Source of the DNA: Branchinecta lynchi
Taxonomy: Eukaryota > Arthropoda > Branchiopoda > Anostraca > Branchinectidae
DNA length: 64,000 bases
Direction of reading: 5' to 3'
Assembly (NCBI GenBank): GCA_023053575.1
Contig: JAKZAP010000013.1
Location: 21,817,070-21,881,069 of the forward strand
Below, one piece after another: positions 30,580 through 40,599 of the stretch (its first letter is position 1; every line of letters starts with the position of its first letter). Both the position numbers and the translations under genes were made by a program. The notes beneath the pieces are model-generated. The model made no database searches. It was not told the origin of the DNA and was given only the letters and a program-made list of their open reading frames with translations.

Positions 30580-31290
30580 TAAGAATCCGTCCAGGAAAAA
30601 TTTAAAAATGTCCGTCACCGCAAAGATGCTGAATTTGCATATCATATCGACACGGCAAAGGTATAATAAGTTTAACATTCGCAACAGATACACAAATGTT
30701 AAATATTATACAATTTAAACAGAAACAGGTGTAAATGGATTCAAATGAAAGGAATAAAGATTCACTTTTATATTTGAGGATTAAAAAGTTGCACGAAAGA
30801 TGCAACGAAGCTTTTCCTGTACCTTTTGTGTGTGAAGTTTCTTTTTGTTAATTCGGGAAGTTTTTGGGACTTTTCCCGGGGTAGGAGGGGGATATACTTC
30901 AGGAAGGGTGATGAGTGTGTGGAAAATGATCACGGAACCTGGGGTCAGAGAGGGCCTCGAACTTTTTTAGGAGAGCTTGTTTCGAGAATACGCGAGGCCC
31001 GTTTTTTGACACATTATAATGTGTCTTTATTTAAAAAAAAATTACCAACAGGGGCTGCCGTGTGACAAGTAAAACTCACTAAACAAACAAAAAGAAATGT
31101 CAGTATGTGGAAGGTATGAAGCCCAATATATCAGCCGTACAAGACTCAATTAGGATCGATCGACCCCACAATATAGTTCGTCCCATCCCCCGTCCCCCAC
31201 CCACCTCCTATTGAGTCCTATTGAGAGTAGTCGTTTTGGACAAATTCTTTGATTATACAATGCAGATATAGTTATTTCTTCTTTTCTTTG
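30580..31290. other. No recognisable feature
   Basis: Intron sequence without coding potential, repeats or RNA-gene signals that I can support. Confidence 0.45.
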
Positions 31291-31293
31291 AAG

Positions 31294-31488
31294 GTTATTG
31301 TTGCCAACCTTCATGAGCCGGTCAGTGTTGATGTTTTTGGTGATTGGCTGTACTGGATTGATCGAGAGTTGCAAGAACTGCAGCACTGCTTGAAAGCAAA
31401 TGGAAAACAGAAATCTGCCGTCTACAAACACATGGACAATCACATGAATACAGTCTTGGTGACGCATCAGTTGAAGCAGCGAAAGACG
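31294..31488 (+). CDS. LRP1: LRP1-like exon 7: end of propeller 1
   Basis: Acceptor ctttgaag ends at 31293, donor gtaaat starts at 31489; 195 bases, phase 0-0. The peptide VIVANLHEPVSVDVFGDWLY closes with LYWIDRE, a clear last YWTD-type blade, followed by a long linker (LKANGKQKSAVYKHMDNHMN, TVLVTHQLKQRKT). In LRP1 the last blade is likewise followed by a segment rich in Gln/Arg before the EGF module. Confidence 0.88.
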
Positions 31489-31559
31489 GTAAATAATATT
31501 TGTTTCCATAATTCTGAAGCAGTTTGATCAACTGCCATTAAATAAATATATGTCGTAAA

Positions 31560-31748
31560 TTTTCTTTTGTACTTCAAATTTTTAATAACCCATATTGCAG
31601 TCTGAGTATCTTGTTTTCTTTTGTTGTTGTTGTATTTATTCACTTTACGTTTGACGTCTTTTATCTTGATACAGTTATTTTTGTTGACAAAAAACCGAAA
31701 ACTCGGCTAGTCCGTGAATGGTTTGAAAATAAATTGAATTGAATTAAA
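31560..31748 (+). mobile_element. Probable LINE 3' tail
   Basis: T-rich text leading to AATAAATTGAATTGAATTAA (31725-31747), a polyadenylation-like signal followed by a short microsatellite, as in other LINE ends of this window. Confidence 0.4.
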
Positions 31749-32039
31749 CCTAAAAGTCATTGAAGGTACTTGTTTGACTGTTAGGTATTAATCAAACTAT
31801 CTCCTAAACCGCTATCATACAACAACGATACACAACTGAGGCAGCTATTTACAGAGTATACCATGGGATCAAGATTTCTTCCACTACAGAAGACCTCCCA
31901 CTTTGTCTAGTATGCTGAGTACTGGGAAACTGTAGATTTTGTCGAAGACTGCACTATGATGTCGGCAGCGACTGTCGCAACTCGCTCGCTTGCGAGATGT
32001 TGCCTGACAAACGACATATAAACTAAGTTCAGGCGCTGC

Positions 32040-33840
32040 CACATTGGATGGGTGTCTCCGGAGAGTGAAACTTGGCAGTCAAATCAGGGACCCGACCAAA
32101 CTAGCCTGGAAATAATCAGTTTCCCGATCCGACCATATGCGGGGGATTGGAGGGCGGTGGAAACTTGAAAATTGAGGGCAGTTTGTTACACTTTTGCTAG
32201 TTAGGGTACTTCCAGATGTTCTAGGACCAGAAATAATCAGTTTTCCCATCTGACCATCTCGGGGGAGGGGTGAGTGGAGGGCGGGGAATCCGGAAAATTG
32301 AGTAGTGTGTAACTTTCGAACGGGTGGTCGGATTCGAATGAAACTTAATAAGTGAATAGATTATATATCTTTGATGTCCCGTTTGAAGTCTTGACCGGAT
32401 TCGGTAGCCAGAGGGGAGTTGGGGGGGGGGGAGACCGGAAACTTCAAGAAATGGTTCGAATGGAGGGATCAGAGTGAAACTTGCTGGGTAAGAACAAGGA
32501 TCTGCTCTAGATAAATCGTTTAGACAGTTGTACTGGGTCCAGACGCTTAGGGGAGGTGGGGGGGGCGGAATTCTGGAGATGGCGGTTTTGGGGATTTTCA
32601 TGACGAAACTTGGCAGGCATGTCAGGGAACCGATCAAACTGATTTGAAAATAAAAATTTCGTCAATCTGATAATCGTGGAGGGAGGGGAATCCGGAATAC
32701 TGAATCATGCGTAACTTCGGAATGGGTGATCGGATTCGAGTGAAATTTAAGAATTGAACGGAGGACATTTCTCTGGTGATCTTTTTCATACCCGGACCGG
32801 ATCCGACAACTATTGCAGGGGGGGGGGGGGAGGCATCCATGACACGCTTAAAATGGAGAGATCGGGATGGAACTTTCTGGGAAGAATAAACAGCTGCGCT
32901 GGGTAAATCATTTACTGAACCGGATTGTTTCCGGGCACTGTGGGGGGAGTTGGGGGGGGGGGAGACCGGAAATCTTCAGAAACGGTTAGAATCGAGGAAT
33001 CGGAGTGAAGCTTGCTGGGAAGAACAAACATCTGTTCCATGTAAATCTTTTACACAATAGGAATGGATCCCGACACTTGGGGGGGGGGGGGGGTCTGGAA
33101 TTCCGTTTTTTTTGTGATTTTCACGGCGAAATTTGGCAGGCATATCAGGACCCGTTTAAACTGACTTGGAAATAAAAAAGATCCTCGATATGATAATCTT
33201 AGTGGGGAGAGGAGGGAGGGGAATCCGGAATATTGAGTCGTGCGTAACTTTGGAACGGGTTATCGGATTCGAGTGAAATTTAGTAATTGACCAGAGGACA
33301 TTTCTCTCTGGTGATCTTTTTCATTTCCCGACCGAACCCAACAACTATTGGGGGGGGGGAATACTTGACCCGCTTAGACTGGTGTGATCGGGATCGAACT
33401 CTATGGGAATAACAAACAGATGCTCTGGATAAATCATTTATAGAACCGGATTAGCTCCGAGTATTGTGGGTGGAATTGGAGGGGGGGGGGGGTCTGGGAT
33501 TCCGGTGATCGCGAGTTAAGGTACTTCCAGACGTGCTAGGACGATGGAACTTCGCTGGAATATTAGAAATTCAACAAAATTTGCTTAGAAATCGCTACTT
33601 CCCAAATCCGATTATTCTTTAAAGTACCAATCTTACCGCAAAGTAAAAAAAATACTTTTAAGCAATATATGCATTTTCATGATGCCCATCAGCCCATTAT
33701 CATTTTTGCCTTAAGGATTTTGCTTACAAATGAAGTTCTAGCTCCCTTAGAGTGCGCATCTCGACCGCAAAGTCGAAACTTACTTTTGATCAATCAATAC
33801 ATTTTACCCGACGCAAGTGCCATATGAGCTTACAGACGTA
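32040..33840 (+). mobile_element. Family A element, left end missing
   Basis: Repeated cores (GAAACTTGGCAG, GACCCGACCAAACT, AACGGGTGATCGGATTCGAG) with G tracts at 32420, 32560, 32818, 32955, 33079, 33350 and 33481. Ends at the right terminus CGCAAGTGCCATATGAGC (about 33822-33839), preceded by the CTTTTAAGCAATATATGC-type zone seen reversed at 16500-16690. Confidence 0.65.
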
Positions 33841-34089
33841 ATCTTAGATGTAGAAAATTCGATTAGAGCTGTTTTTTTTTTGATTTTAAGTTTGCTATAG
33901 TGTTTGGAAACGATGAAGAAGCTCCTTTAATTCGCTAGGTGACCTGCGATTCGAGATTTTTGGGAAGGTAAATACAATAAATGATGAAGTATGGATGATG
34001 AGCGTTATTGGAAGTAAGTGTTTTCAAGATTTGAAGATGCTGGTAAGGTTCCTAAAAATAGCTTTAGTCCACAGAGAGAATTACCTTTA

Positions 34090-34206
34090 GTTTAGTTTTA
34101 TTATTTCGTTCAAGTGTTCTCTTTTTTTTTTTTTTTTTTTTTTTAAACCATTTTTGCCATGACCTCAGGCTTTTTGTGCAATAAATTCTATTCTATTCTA
34201 TTCTAT
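34090..34206 (+). mobile_element. LINE 3' tail with poly-T and (TTCTA)n
   Basis: GCCATGACCTCAGGCTTTTT then GTGCAATAAATTCTATTCTA. The short stem GGC..GCC-like motif before T5 and AATAAA recurs in other LINE tails here. Confidence 0.5.
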
Positions 34207-34619
34207 ATCATTTATACTAGCGGAAATGGGAGCGATAGCTAACCATTGAAGCTTCTGTTTTGTCCAGTCGATGAGCAAGGCTACCATTTTTGGTAAGCTT
34301 TAGTTTGTTCTTCGTCTTCCAGCTCCTTAATAATAATGTACTTTATTTCCTCAATAGCATGTAATCTACATGCTAGCATTGGAACGTTATTCATGCAAAG
34401 AACACAGTTATATGAGTATACCTTACATCTTTTAAAATATGTTGAACTTTGGTTCAAAAGTATCGTTTAACTTTACTAGAATTAAAATTTTTGTGAAATA
34501 GGGTAAAGATTTCAGTCGAGTTTGTGAACACAGAAGAAAATACATTGTGTATGCTTTTGTCGGGCGTTGGTCGACATCGGGTTCTTTAAAAAAGAAATCG
34601 AAAATCAAATTCTGAAAAA

Positions 34620-34943
34620 AATTGTGGTGCATAACACATTGACACATCGTGTTATTTTTCTACCGAAGAACTTAAATTTCGTAACCTTTGTCGGGCGTCT
34701 TACTAGTCTCTTGGAAGCATGATCCCTCTGTCTTTGTCGTGTATTCGGTCTGATGCCTGCTAGGGTCTTAAAATCAGGAAATATTGCAGGTCGCTTGATG
34801 AGAGACATTCCTTCAGCAAGGGTTGGCAGGTGGAGCTTTACCAGGCTTTCCTCGTATGAAACATAGCCCGAGTCGAGCATAGTCTTAGGAGTTTTTATCT
34901 TACCATCTCCCGTTGACCTCACTCGAACCTGCCTCCCAACCAA
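34620..34943 (-). pseudogene. LINE RT C-terminal remnant
   Basis: On the minus strand KTMLDSGYVSYEESLVKLHL then PTLAEG fits the SYEE.L..l.LPtL.eR signature of LINE polymerases, followed by a degraded stretch (RPAIFPDFKTLAG). It differs in detail from the remnant at 21183. Confidence 0.5.
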
Positions 34944-35792
34944 GTTCTGATTACCCCGTTCGAGAAGTTCATGTTCATGTTTGCATGTCCAGAATTAGAA
35001 TCTAGGGAAAGCTCGACTCAAAGAGCATACAAAAACACAGCAAGATAATCAATAATTGAGACGATTGAGAGACTATCTCAATGATATTTTTTTATTAATA
35101 TCGACATAGTATATAATGACACTTATAACGAATTATTTTTGTAATTGTTTTCAAGACTTGTCATATGGCCCTGTTGTATGGCCCTTTGTTGGCTTTAATA
35201 AATTAAATTATTATTATTATCCGCTTTCATATTTTGATGAACTATATTTTAAACCGTGAATTGTATATATAAATCATAGGTTACAATTGTAAATATATCG
35301 GTTGATCTTTTTAACTGCATTGACACGTCCAGCCCTATTTTTCGTTTGTAAAAGATACTTATGGACAAATAAACCGAGTTGTAATTGTAATATTCAGAAC
35401 CCAACCAAGTTCTGATTACTCGTTCGAGAAGTTCATGTTCGCATGTCCAAAATTAGAATTTAGGGAAAGCTCGACTCAAAGGGTATTCAAAAACACAGCA
35501 AGTTAATCAATGATTGAGACTATTGAGAGTCTATCTAAATGATTTTTGTTATTATTAATATTGGACACTTATAACGAATTATTTTTGTAATTGTTTTCAA
35601 GACCTGTCATGTTATCCGCTTTCATATTTTGATGAACTATATTTTATATTTTGATGAACTATATAAATCATAGTTTACAATTGTAAATATATCGGTTTTT
35701 CTTTTTAACTGTATTGACAAGTCCAGCCCTATTTTTCGTTTGTAAAAGATACTTATGGATAAATAAACCGAGTTGTAATTGTAATATTTACG
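34936..35792 (+). repeat. Tandem segmental duplication (~460 + ~395 bp)
   Basis: Copy 1 (34936-35395) and copy 2 (35399-35792) both start ACCAAGTTCTGATTAC and end CCGAGTTGTAATTGTAATAT. Copy 1 has an extra ~60 bases with a LINE-type tail (TATGGCCCTTTGTTGGCTTT, AATAAATTAAATTATT) at about 35160-35220. Copy 2 ends only ~16 bases before the exon 8 acceptor. Confidence 0.85.
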
Positions 35793-35808
35793 AAGTTCTC
35801 TGTTCTAG

Positions 35809-35929
35809 CAAAACGATTGCGCGGATGCAGGCTGCTCTCATATCTGCCTCCTTAGTCCGAAAAAACCCTTCTTCACTTGTGCATGCCCGAACAGTTTTAT
35901 TTTGAGTCAAGATGGAAAAACCTGCAAAG
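35809..35929 (+). CDS. LRP1: LRP1-like exon 8: EGF domain between propellers
   Basis: Acceptor ctgttctag ends at 35808 and donor gtgagt starts at 35930; 121 bases, phase 0-1. The peptide has six EGF cysteines with [20 protein letters not shown] and [12 protein letters not shown]. It is very close to the GCSDICLL...TCRCRSGFSLGSDGKSCK pattern of the LRP1 EGF that separates the first two propellers, and is one of the best matches for placing this gene in the LRP1 class. Confidence 0.92.
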
Positions 35930-36249
35930 GTGAGTTATGTTAAACATTCGGGATTATTTTTCTTTCTTTCGTTTCAAGTCCCAAGCTGTCCGCGCGAAAA
36001 CGCCCCTTCTGCGTCTGCGTAAATCCAAAAGACTTTGCTTGAGACAAGGCAAGGGATCGGAATAATATATCCTTGTACCTTCTTTCAATCTTCTCAATCT
36101 GTTCAGGTTCTCGGTGTCAGCATGGACCCATAAATTTCCTGTAATGAGTCGCCATTCAGGGGGCTGGTCCTTTCCTATGCTTCTATGTTTCCTATGCTTC
36201 TACGTAGCAATGGCTCTGCTTCCTAGCGGATGTGATCTTCCCCGTCTTC

Positions 36250-36836
36250 CGGTGGTGCTTTCTATGCGTACACTGGATTACGTTTCAGAGTATAAGTATT
36301 TAGGTTTTTTGATTAGTAGTAAGATGCGGGATGATTCCCATATTTTAGAGCTTACCCATAGCCTATTTAAGCGGGGGAACGTCCTAATTTGGAAATTTAA
36401 TGACGTGAGTCTTGTTGTTAAAGTGCATTTGTTTAGGACGTACTGCTATTCATTTTTCGCGTTACCTCTGGTGTATAACCATACGAAAAGATCACGTTTG
36501 AACCTAGAAGCTTGTTATAAGCGTGTTTTCCGTCGGTTAGCAAAGCTACAATTCCGAGCTAGCATCAGCCAAGCGTTTGTGTCGAACCATTGTTGCACAT
36601 TTATTGAAATTGAAAGGAAGTTGAAAACATCGTTTTTTTGTCGTCTAATGGAGTCGCGGAATGATTTAGTGGAGTTTGCTGCAAACCCACTATTCTTCAA
36701 TCTTCCGATATGGAGTCATTTGCTCGACCCTGAGCCACCATGATGTACTCGCTTGTTATATTTTAACTTTTTGTGTTGTTTATATGGCTTAAGCTGAAAT
36801 AAAAAGTGTTAATATTATTATTATGTTGCCCGAGCC
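36250..36836 (+). pseudogene. LINE RT C-terminal fragment with 3' tail
   Basis: An open frame reads LDYVSEYKYLGFLISSKMRD (the kYLG...s.d motif that follows RT palm and thumb), then a long Arg/Phe-rich C-terminal region (YKRVFRRLAKLQFRASISQA) to a stop at 36741-36743. A tail AAGCTGAAATAAAAAGTGTT with (ATT)n follows. Upstream of ~36250 the frame decays. 5'-truncated dead copy. Confidence 0.72.
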
Positions 36837-37187
36837 TCACCTAGTTTCCAAAAATTCCGGTTGGGTGGAATCGGCGTTCTTGCTCAGATAGACAAAATTG
36901 CCAGCATGCAACCAGGTGCTTAAGCTAGGACAAAAGATCCAGGATACTCTTCCATTATAGAGAAGTATTCCCAGTTCAGCACAACAGCTGCAAAATAATT
37001 TGTTTATCTGGATAGTCGGGTATTTTATCCCCGTGGGTATTTCTCGAACTATCTGACGCTCGGTCAAGAGCTCATCAGAAATCTCTTATTGACAAGCCCC
37101 CTGTATGGTCGAGTCATTACAGGAAATGATGGGTCCCTGGTATCAGTATATAGATATCCCTTCGGCCCAAGCTGACTACAAATCATA

Positions 37188-37243
37188 TTTGACGGTGCGA
37201 AACGGATGAAATTTAGCTGACTTATACGTTTTGCACCGTCAAA
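37188..37243. mobile_element. Family C minimal palindrome (56 bp)
   Basis: TTTGACGGTGCGAAACGGAT is followed after a few bases by TAGCTGACTTATACGTTTTG and CACCGTCAAA. The element consists of almost nothing but its two ends. Confidence 0.7.
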
Positions 37244-37477
37244 TCAGTATACTTGTGCCTTAGTAAAGTCTTATTGGAGCCGGAACAGAAATCAACGCAA
37301 AAGTAAGGTTTAGAAAAGCTCACTCGATATTTGTGTACACATAATAGTTTATTAATCCATTAAAGTGTATAAACCTGTAAAGTGATAACTTACCTAAAAC
37401 ATGAAACAGAACTCAGATCTTTCTAAACGTGTAACACGGTAAGTACATGCGGAAAGAAAAAGAGAATAGACAAGATT

Positions 37478-37760
37478 GAATTATTTTATTAGCTGTTCTA
37501 GGCTTTCGGCAACACATTTTAATTTTCCCACCGACATGGGTGTAGCTTGCCTTCCGGGACACATAGCGTTTGTCTGTTTAGTCGTCACCGACTTGAGGTA
37601 CGAACGCACTTCTGACGATAAGACCGGGTTACCGACACCCGTCTGCGAACTAAATTTTCCGGTAATCCCGCAATCCTTGTATGCTGAAGAAAGCTCCCCC
37701 AATAACGTGGAAACTGTGTTGGAGCTGAGCCTTGTTGGACACTATCTTTTCATTCATAGT
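37478..37760 (-). pseudogene. Possible tyrosine-recombinase (integrase core-binding) fragment
   Basis: On the minus strand a ~90-residue frame reads LGELSSAYKDCGITGKFSSQ, TGVGNPVLSSEVRSYLKSVT and RQATPMSVGKLKCVAESLEQ. The pattern (sT...YlsAi......G..NP..s.eVrs.lks..) recalls the SAM-like N-terminal domain of integrases of tyrosine-recombinase transposons such as Crypton or DIRS types. No catalytic domain is visible. The assignment is tentative. Confidence 0.3.
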
Positions 37761-38048
37761 GTCAAGGTCACCAAAGTTCAAGTTGCCGAATACAACCAGG
37801 AGTTGTTACTGCAGTAGGATGAGTGATTATGTTCAGTGATGGGTTATAAATAAAACGATGATGATGATTATGCTGATAAAACCAGGAGTTGCTACTGCAG
37901 TAGGGTGAGCGATTATGAAACCTGAATAGGACTATGTAAAAATAGGTCCTAATAGGAAACAGAAAGACAAGTATCTGGCTTTTGTTTTGGAAGTTCAAAG
38001 AAGTAGCCTAATAGTTATTACAACAATTATTGTTGATGTGGTTTAGAG

Positions 38049-38415
38049 CATTGGTTCCCAACCAGGGGTACGCGAGACCCTCCTAAGGGGTAAAGGTCTA
38101 TAATCTCTGAATTCGAAAATGTCTGATTTCGTCAAGAATTAGAGTTTTGGATTACGAAGGTTCAGAGAAACAGCGCAAGTGTTTTTCCATTCTTGACCAG
38201 TTTGCGGACGGTAATGAAATTGACAACCTTGCAGCCTCAAGTATCCCATTTATTTTGTATGTATTTTTACGCGCTAATCCCACGTCGTCTCTTTGGAATT
38301 CTGATCTTGACAGATCTTCGTAGAATAGTAGAACAATGATTCTTCAAAAAGGGGTATGCAACTTTTTTTAACCTTAATTAGGGGTACGCGGTACGGAAAA
38401 GGTTGGGAACCGCTG
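38049..38415 (+). mobile_element. hAT-like MITE with 8-bp target duplication
   Basis: Ends CATTGGTTCCCAACC and GGTTGGGAACCGCTG, each followed inward by an inverted GGGGTACGCG-type block. GTTTAGAG flanks both sides exactly (38041-38048 and 38416-38423). Eight-base duplications and CA(G)..GGTTCCCAA termini are hallmarks of hAT transposons. At 367 bp with no transposase it is non-autonomous. The perfect duplication suggests limited age. Confidence 0.92.
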
Positions 38416-38640
38416 GTTTAGAGGATAGAGATTAGGCTAGGTCTTGAACAGGGGTCGCTGGGACCTTGTAGATAGTGATACAAACGTCTGAAGACTGACG
38501 GGCCTGACCTTATTCTCCACTCTCACAACCAATCAGGTTTTGTGTATTAGCAAGAGTCTCATCCCCAAACCAATTGCCAGACTGCCCTGGACGCCCAATG
38601 CCCTACTGATGGCTTAGGAGGGTGTAGGTTAAGGGCTCAA

Positions 38641-39009
38641 AGGATCTGTCTTACCTATAATTCTAACGCAATCTACTTCCGTAATGACTCGATCCGTTTC
38701 TAGACCCGGAGACCCGAATTTCGTTCGGTGCATTCTAACCCCTCTAACAAAAGCTCGCTGGTTTTCTCACTTGCCGTGTTTTGTTGTCTTCGATGCGTAT
38801 CCGGCTGTCGACGGTTGTCTGTGAGAAGTTTTTCGATCAGAAAACCGGTTATGTAAATTTTTCCCTGTTTTCGCTGTAAGTCACCGGGTCTCGTAAAGGC
38901 TTAAAACAGCCAAAATCGTATGTAATTTGTTGAAAGCAGAGTCCAGTTTTAAAGTATTCAATTATTTTAAAGTACTGGAAGTTGAAGAGTAATTTGTGTG
39001 AGGGGTCCT
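38641..39009 (+). mobile_element. Family G element, copy 2
   Basis: AGGATCTGTCTTACC at the left, GTGTGAGGGGTCCT at the right followed by TTAA (39010-39013); the left flank is TCAA, one change from TTAA. Interior as in 24899-25573, without the D insertion, so it serves as the uninterrupted reference copy. Confidence 0.8.
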
Positions 39010-39019
39010 TTAAAACTTT

Positions 39020-40000
39020 AACTGAAAAGCGCTGGGATTGGACAATCTAGTTACCCATCATTTATTCACTTAAATTGGCTTGAAGACCTGCTTAAAATGC
39101 GTTACATTGATGTTTGGCAATTCACAAATAATCGATTTCAAATAATGGAATGTCCGTGTGATTTGTGGTACCTCTATGCGCTTCTATTTTTGTTGTGTGC
39201 CTTACGAGAAAGATTTATGATTTTTTTTTGCTCTGGCACTAAGCGATCTTCACCAATCTCACCACTGCCCACTGAAAAGCTGTGTTTGTGTTCAGATTAA
39301 AATTTCCCGTGTCATAGTAGACTTTACGCTGTGGGGACGGCCGCAGATGTACTGAACTTATTAACGAGAGCAGATAGTGGAAAATAAAAAAAAAATCCCT
39401 TTGCAGGATCCAAGTAACCCAGTGTATTCAATTAAATGACACACAAATAATTTGGTTTTTCAGTTAAACTTTAAAGTCCTAATCCAAACATTCTGTTTAC
39501 CTTTTCTTAGTAATCGCATGCCACAGGTTTATTTTGAATTGAACGCGATTGCCGGGTTGCTGTTTCGGCTCGAGAAAAAACCCACGCCGAAAGTCGTCTT
39601 TTCTAGATGACGAGATTTTCCAGGATTGATTAGCAAAGGATTATAAGACATAATTGATAATTTTTGCACGTCTTCAGAGGTCCCACACTGGTCTTGTTTT
39701 TTTTTAATTTATTTGTGTTTGTAATAAACAGTTGGAGCGTTAGATGGAAATTACTATTTTGACCCTTGGCTCCCTATACGTGCCATAACAGCTGTCCGGG
39801 ATAATCGGCTGAGATTTAGTCCAAACAGAGTTATTTCAAACCTAGGAAATTTGGTGGTTTTTTTTTAATTTGCTCATTGTTTTACAGTGTTTATAGTGGT
39901 TTTAAAGATTCATAGTGACAGTAGGGATGGTTAGCATTGTGTATGTGGTAGAAATACCATTTCTTGTGGCCCGCTTTAAAGACTGATAATTTCACTTCCT
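39020..40000. other. No recognisable feature
   Basis: AT-rich intron sequence; I see no repeats shared with the rest of the window, no coding frame of note and no RNA-gene signal. Confidence 0.45.
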
Positions 40001-40005
40001 TCCAG

Positions 40006-40272
40006 TTTCTGGCGACCAAGAACTCGTTGTGGTCTCGAGTGGCGGCAGACTCACCATTGTGAGCCCTCATGTCATCGGCGATGGCATTGTCTCCTACCAC
40101 CAGCTTCCAAAAGGGACAGACAAAATAACAGCGCTCGCCTACGATCCCGCTTCGAACTACGTCATATTTGCCGAAGGCGAGACTGAGGCCATCTATCGGT
40201 ACTTTATCCATAGTGAACGGATTGAACGCTTGATGACGACCGGGTCAGAGGCTGTAGAAGGAATTGCAATTG
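40006..40272 (+). CDS. LRP1: LRP1-like exon 9: start of propeller 2
   Basis: Acceptor cttccag ends at 40005 and donor gtaagt starts at 40273; 267 bases, phase 1-1. The peptide begins VSGDQELVVVSSGGRLTIVS, the typical first strand after the EGF module (heLflvy...i in LRP1), followed by ITALAYDPASNYVIFAEGET (blade with VIFAE for YWTD), RYFIHSERIERLMTTGSEA and VEGIAI. The same phase as exon 4, the first exon of propeller 1. Confidence 0.86.
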
Positions 40273-40599
40273 GTAAGTACTTTGCTGAAAAGTCCATATC
40301 CAAACCTGGACTTGTCAATCCTAGGGGACGTTCTTACGGGGATAACTGTTGAGATCGGTGAAAGATAGATAGATAGTTTTATTGGTGTAATCCATGCGAA
40401 AATGCGAGTACTCTTGATGACTAACTCTTCGTGACGATCAAGGACCGCCGTGTGCCCAGCGAAGAGCAGGAACGTCACGACAGCAAACGTTGTTAATTGG
40501 TTTACGCAGGATTTGAAAAAATTTTGAGGGTTCGTTTGGGTGACGTTTCTTGTTCTTCACGAGCTCAACTGGCTTGTTTTGGACTTGTTCATGGAAATT

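Larger units (their letters stand above)
29027..31293 (+). other. Intron 6
   Basis: Contains an inverted-repeat element (29088-29433), a poly-C tract (29737-29752), a family C half and a family B element. From about 30580 to 31290 I see nothing recognisable. Confidence 0.7.
31489..35808 (+). other. Intron 7
   Basis: Holds LINE tails, a long family A element, a reverse LINE remnant and a tandem duplication that ends directly before exon 8. From 31750 to 32030 and 33850 to 34090 nothing is recognisable. Confidence 0.7.
35930..40005 (+). other. Intron 8
   Basis: Contains a LINE remnant with its tail, a minimal family C palindrome, a possible recombinase fragment, a hAT-like MITE with intact target duplication and a family G element. 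From 36840 to 37185 and from 39020 to 40000 I see nothing recognisable. Confidence 0.7.
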
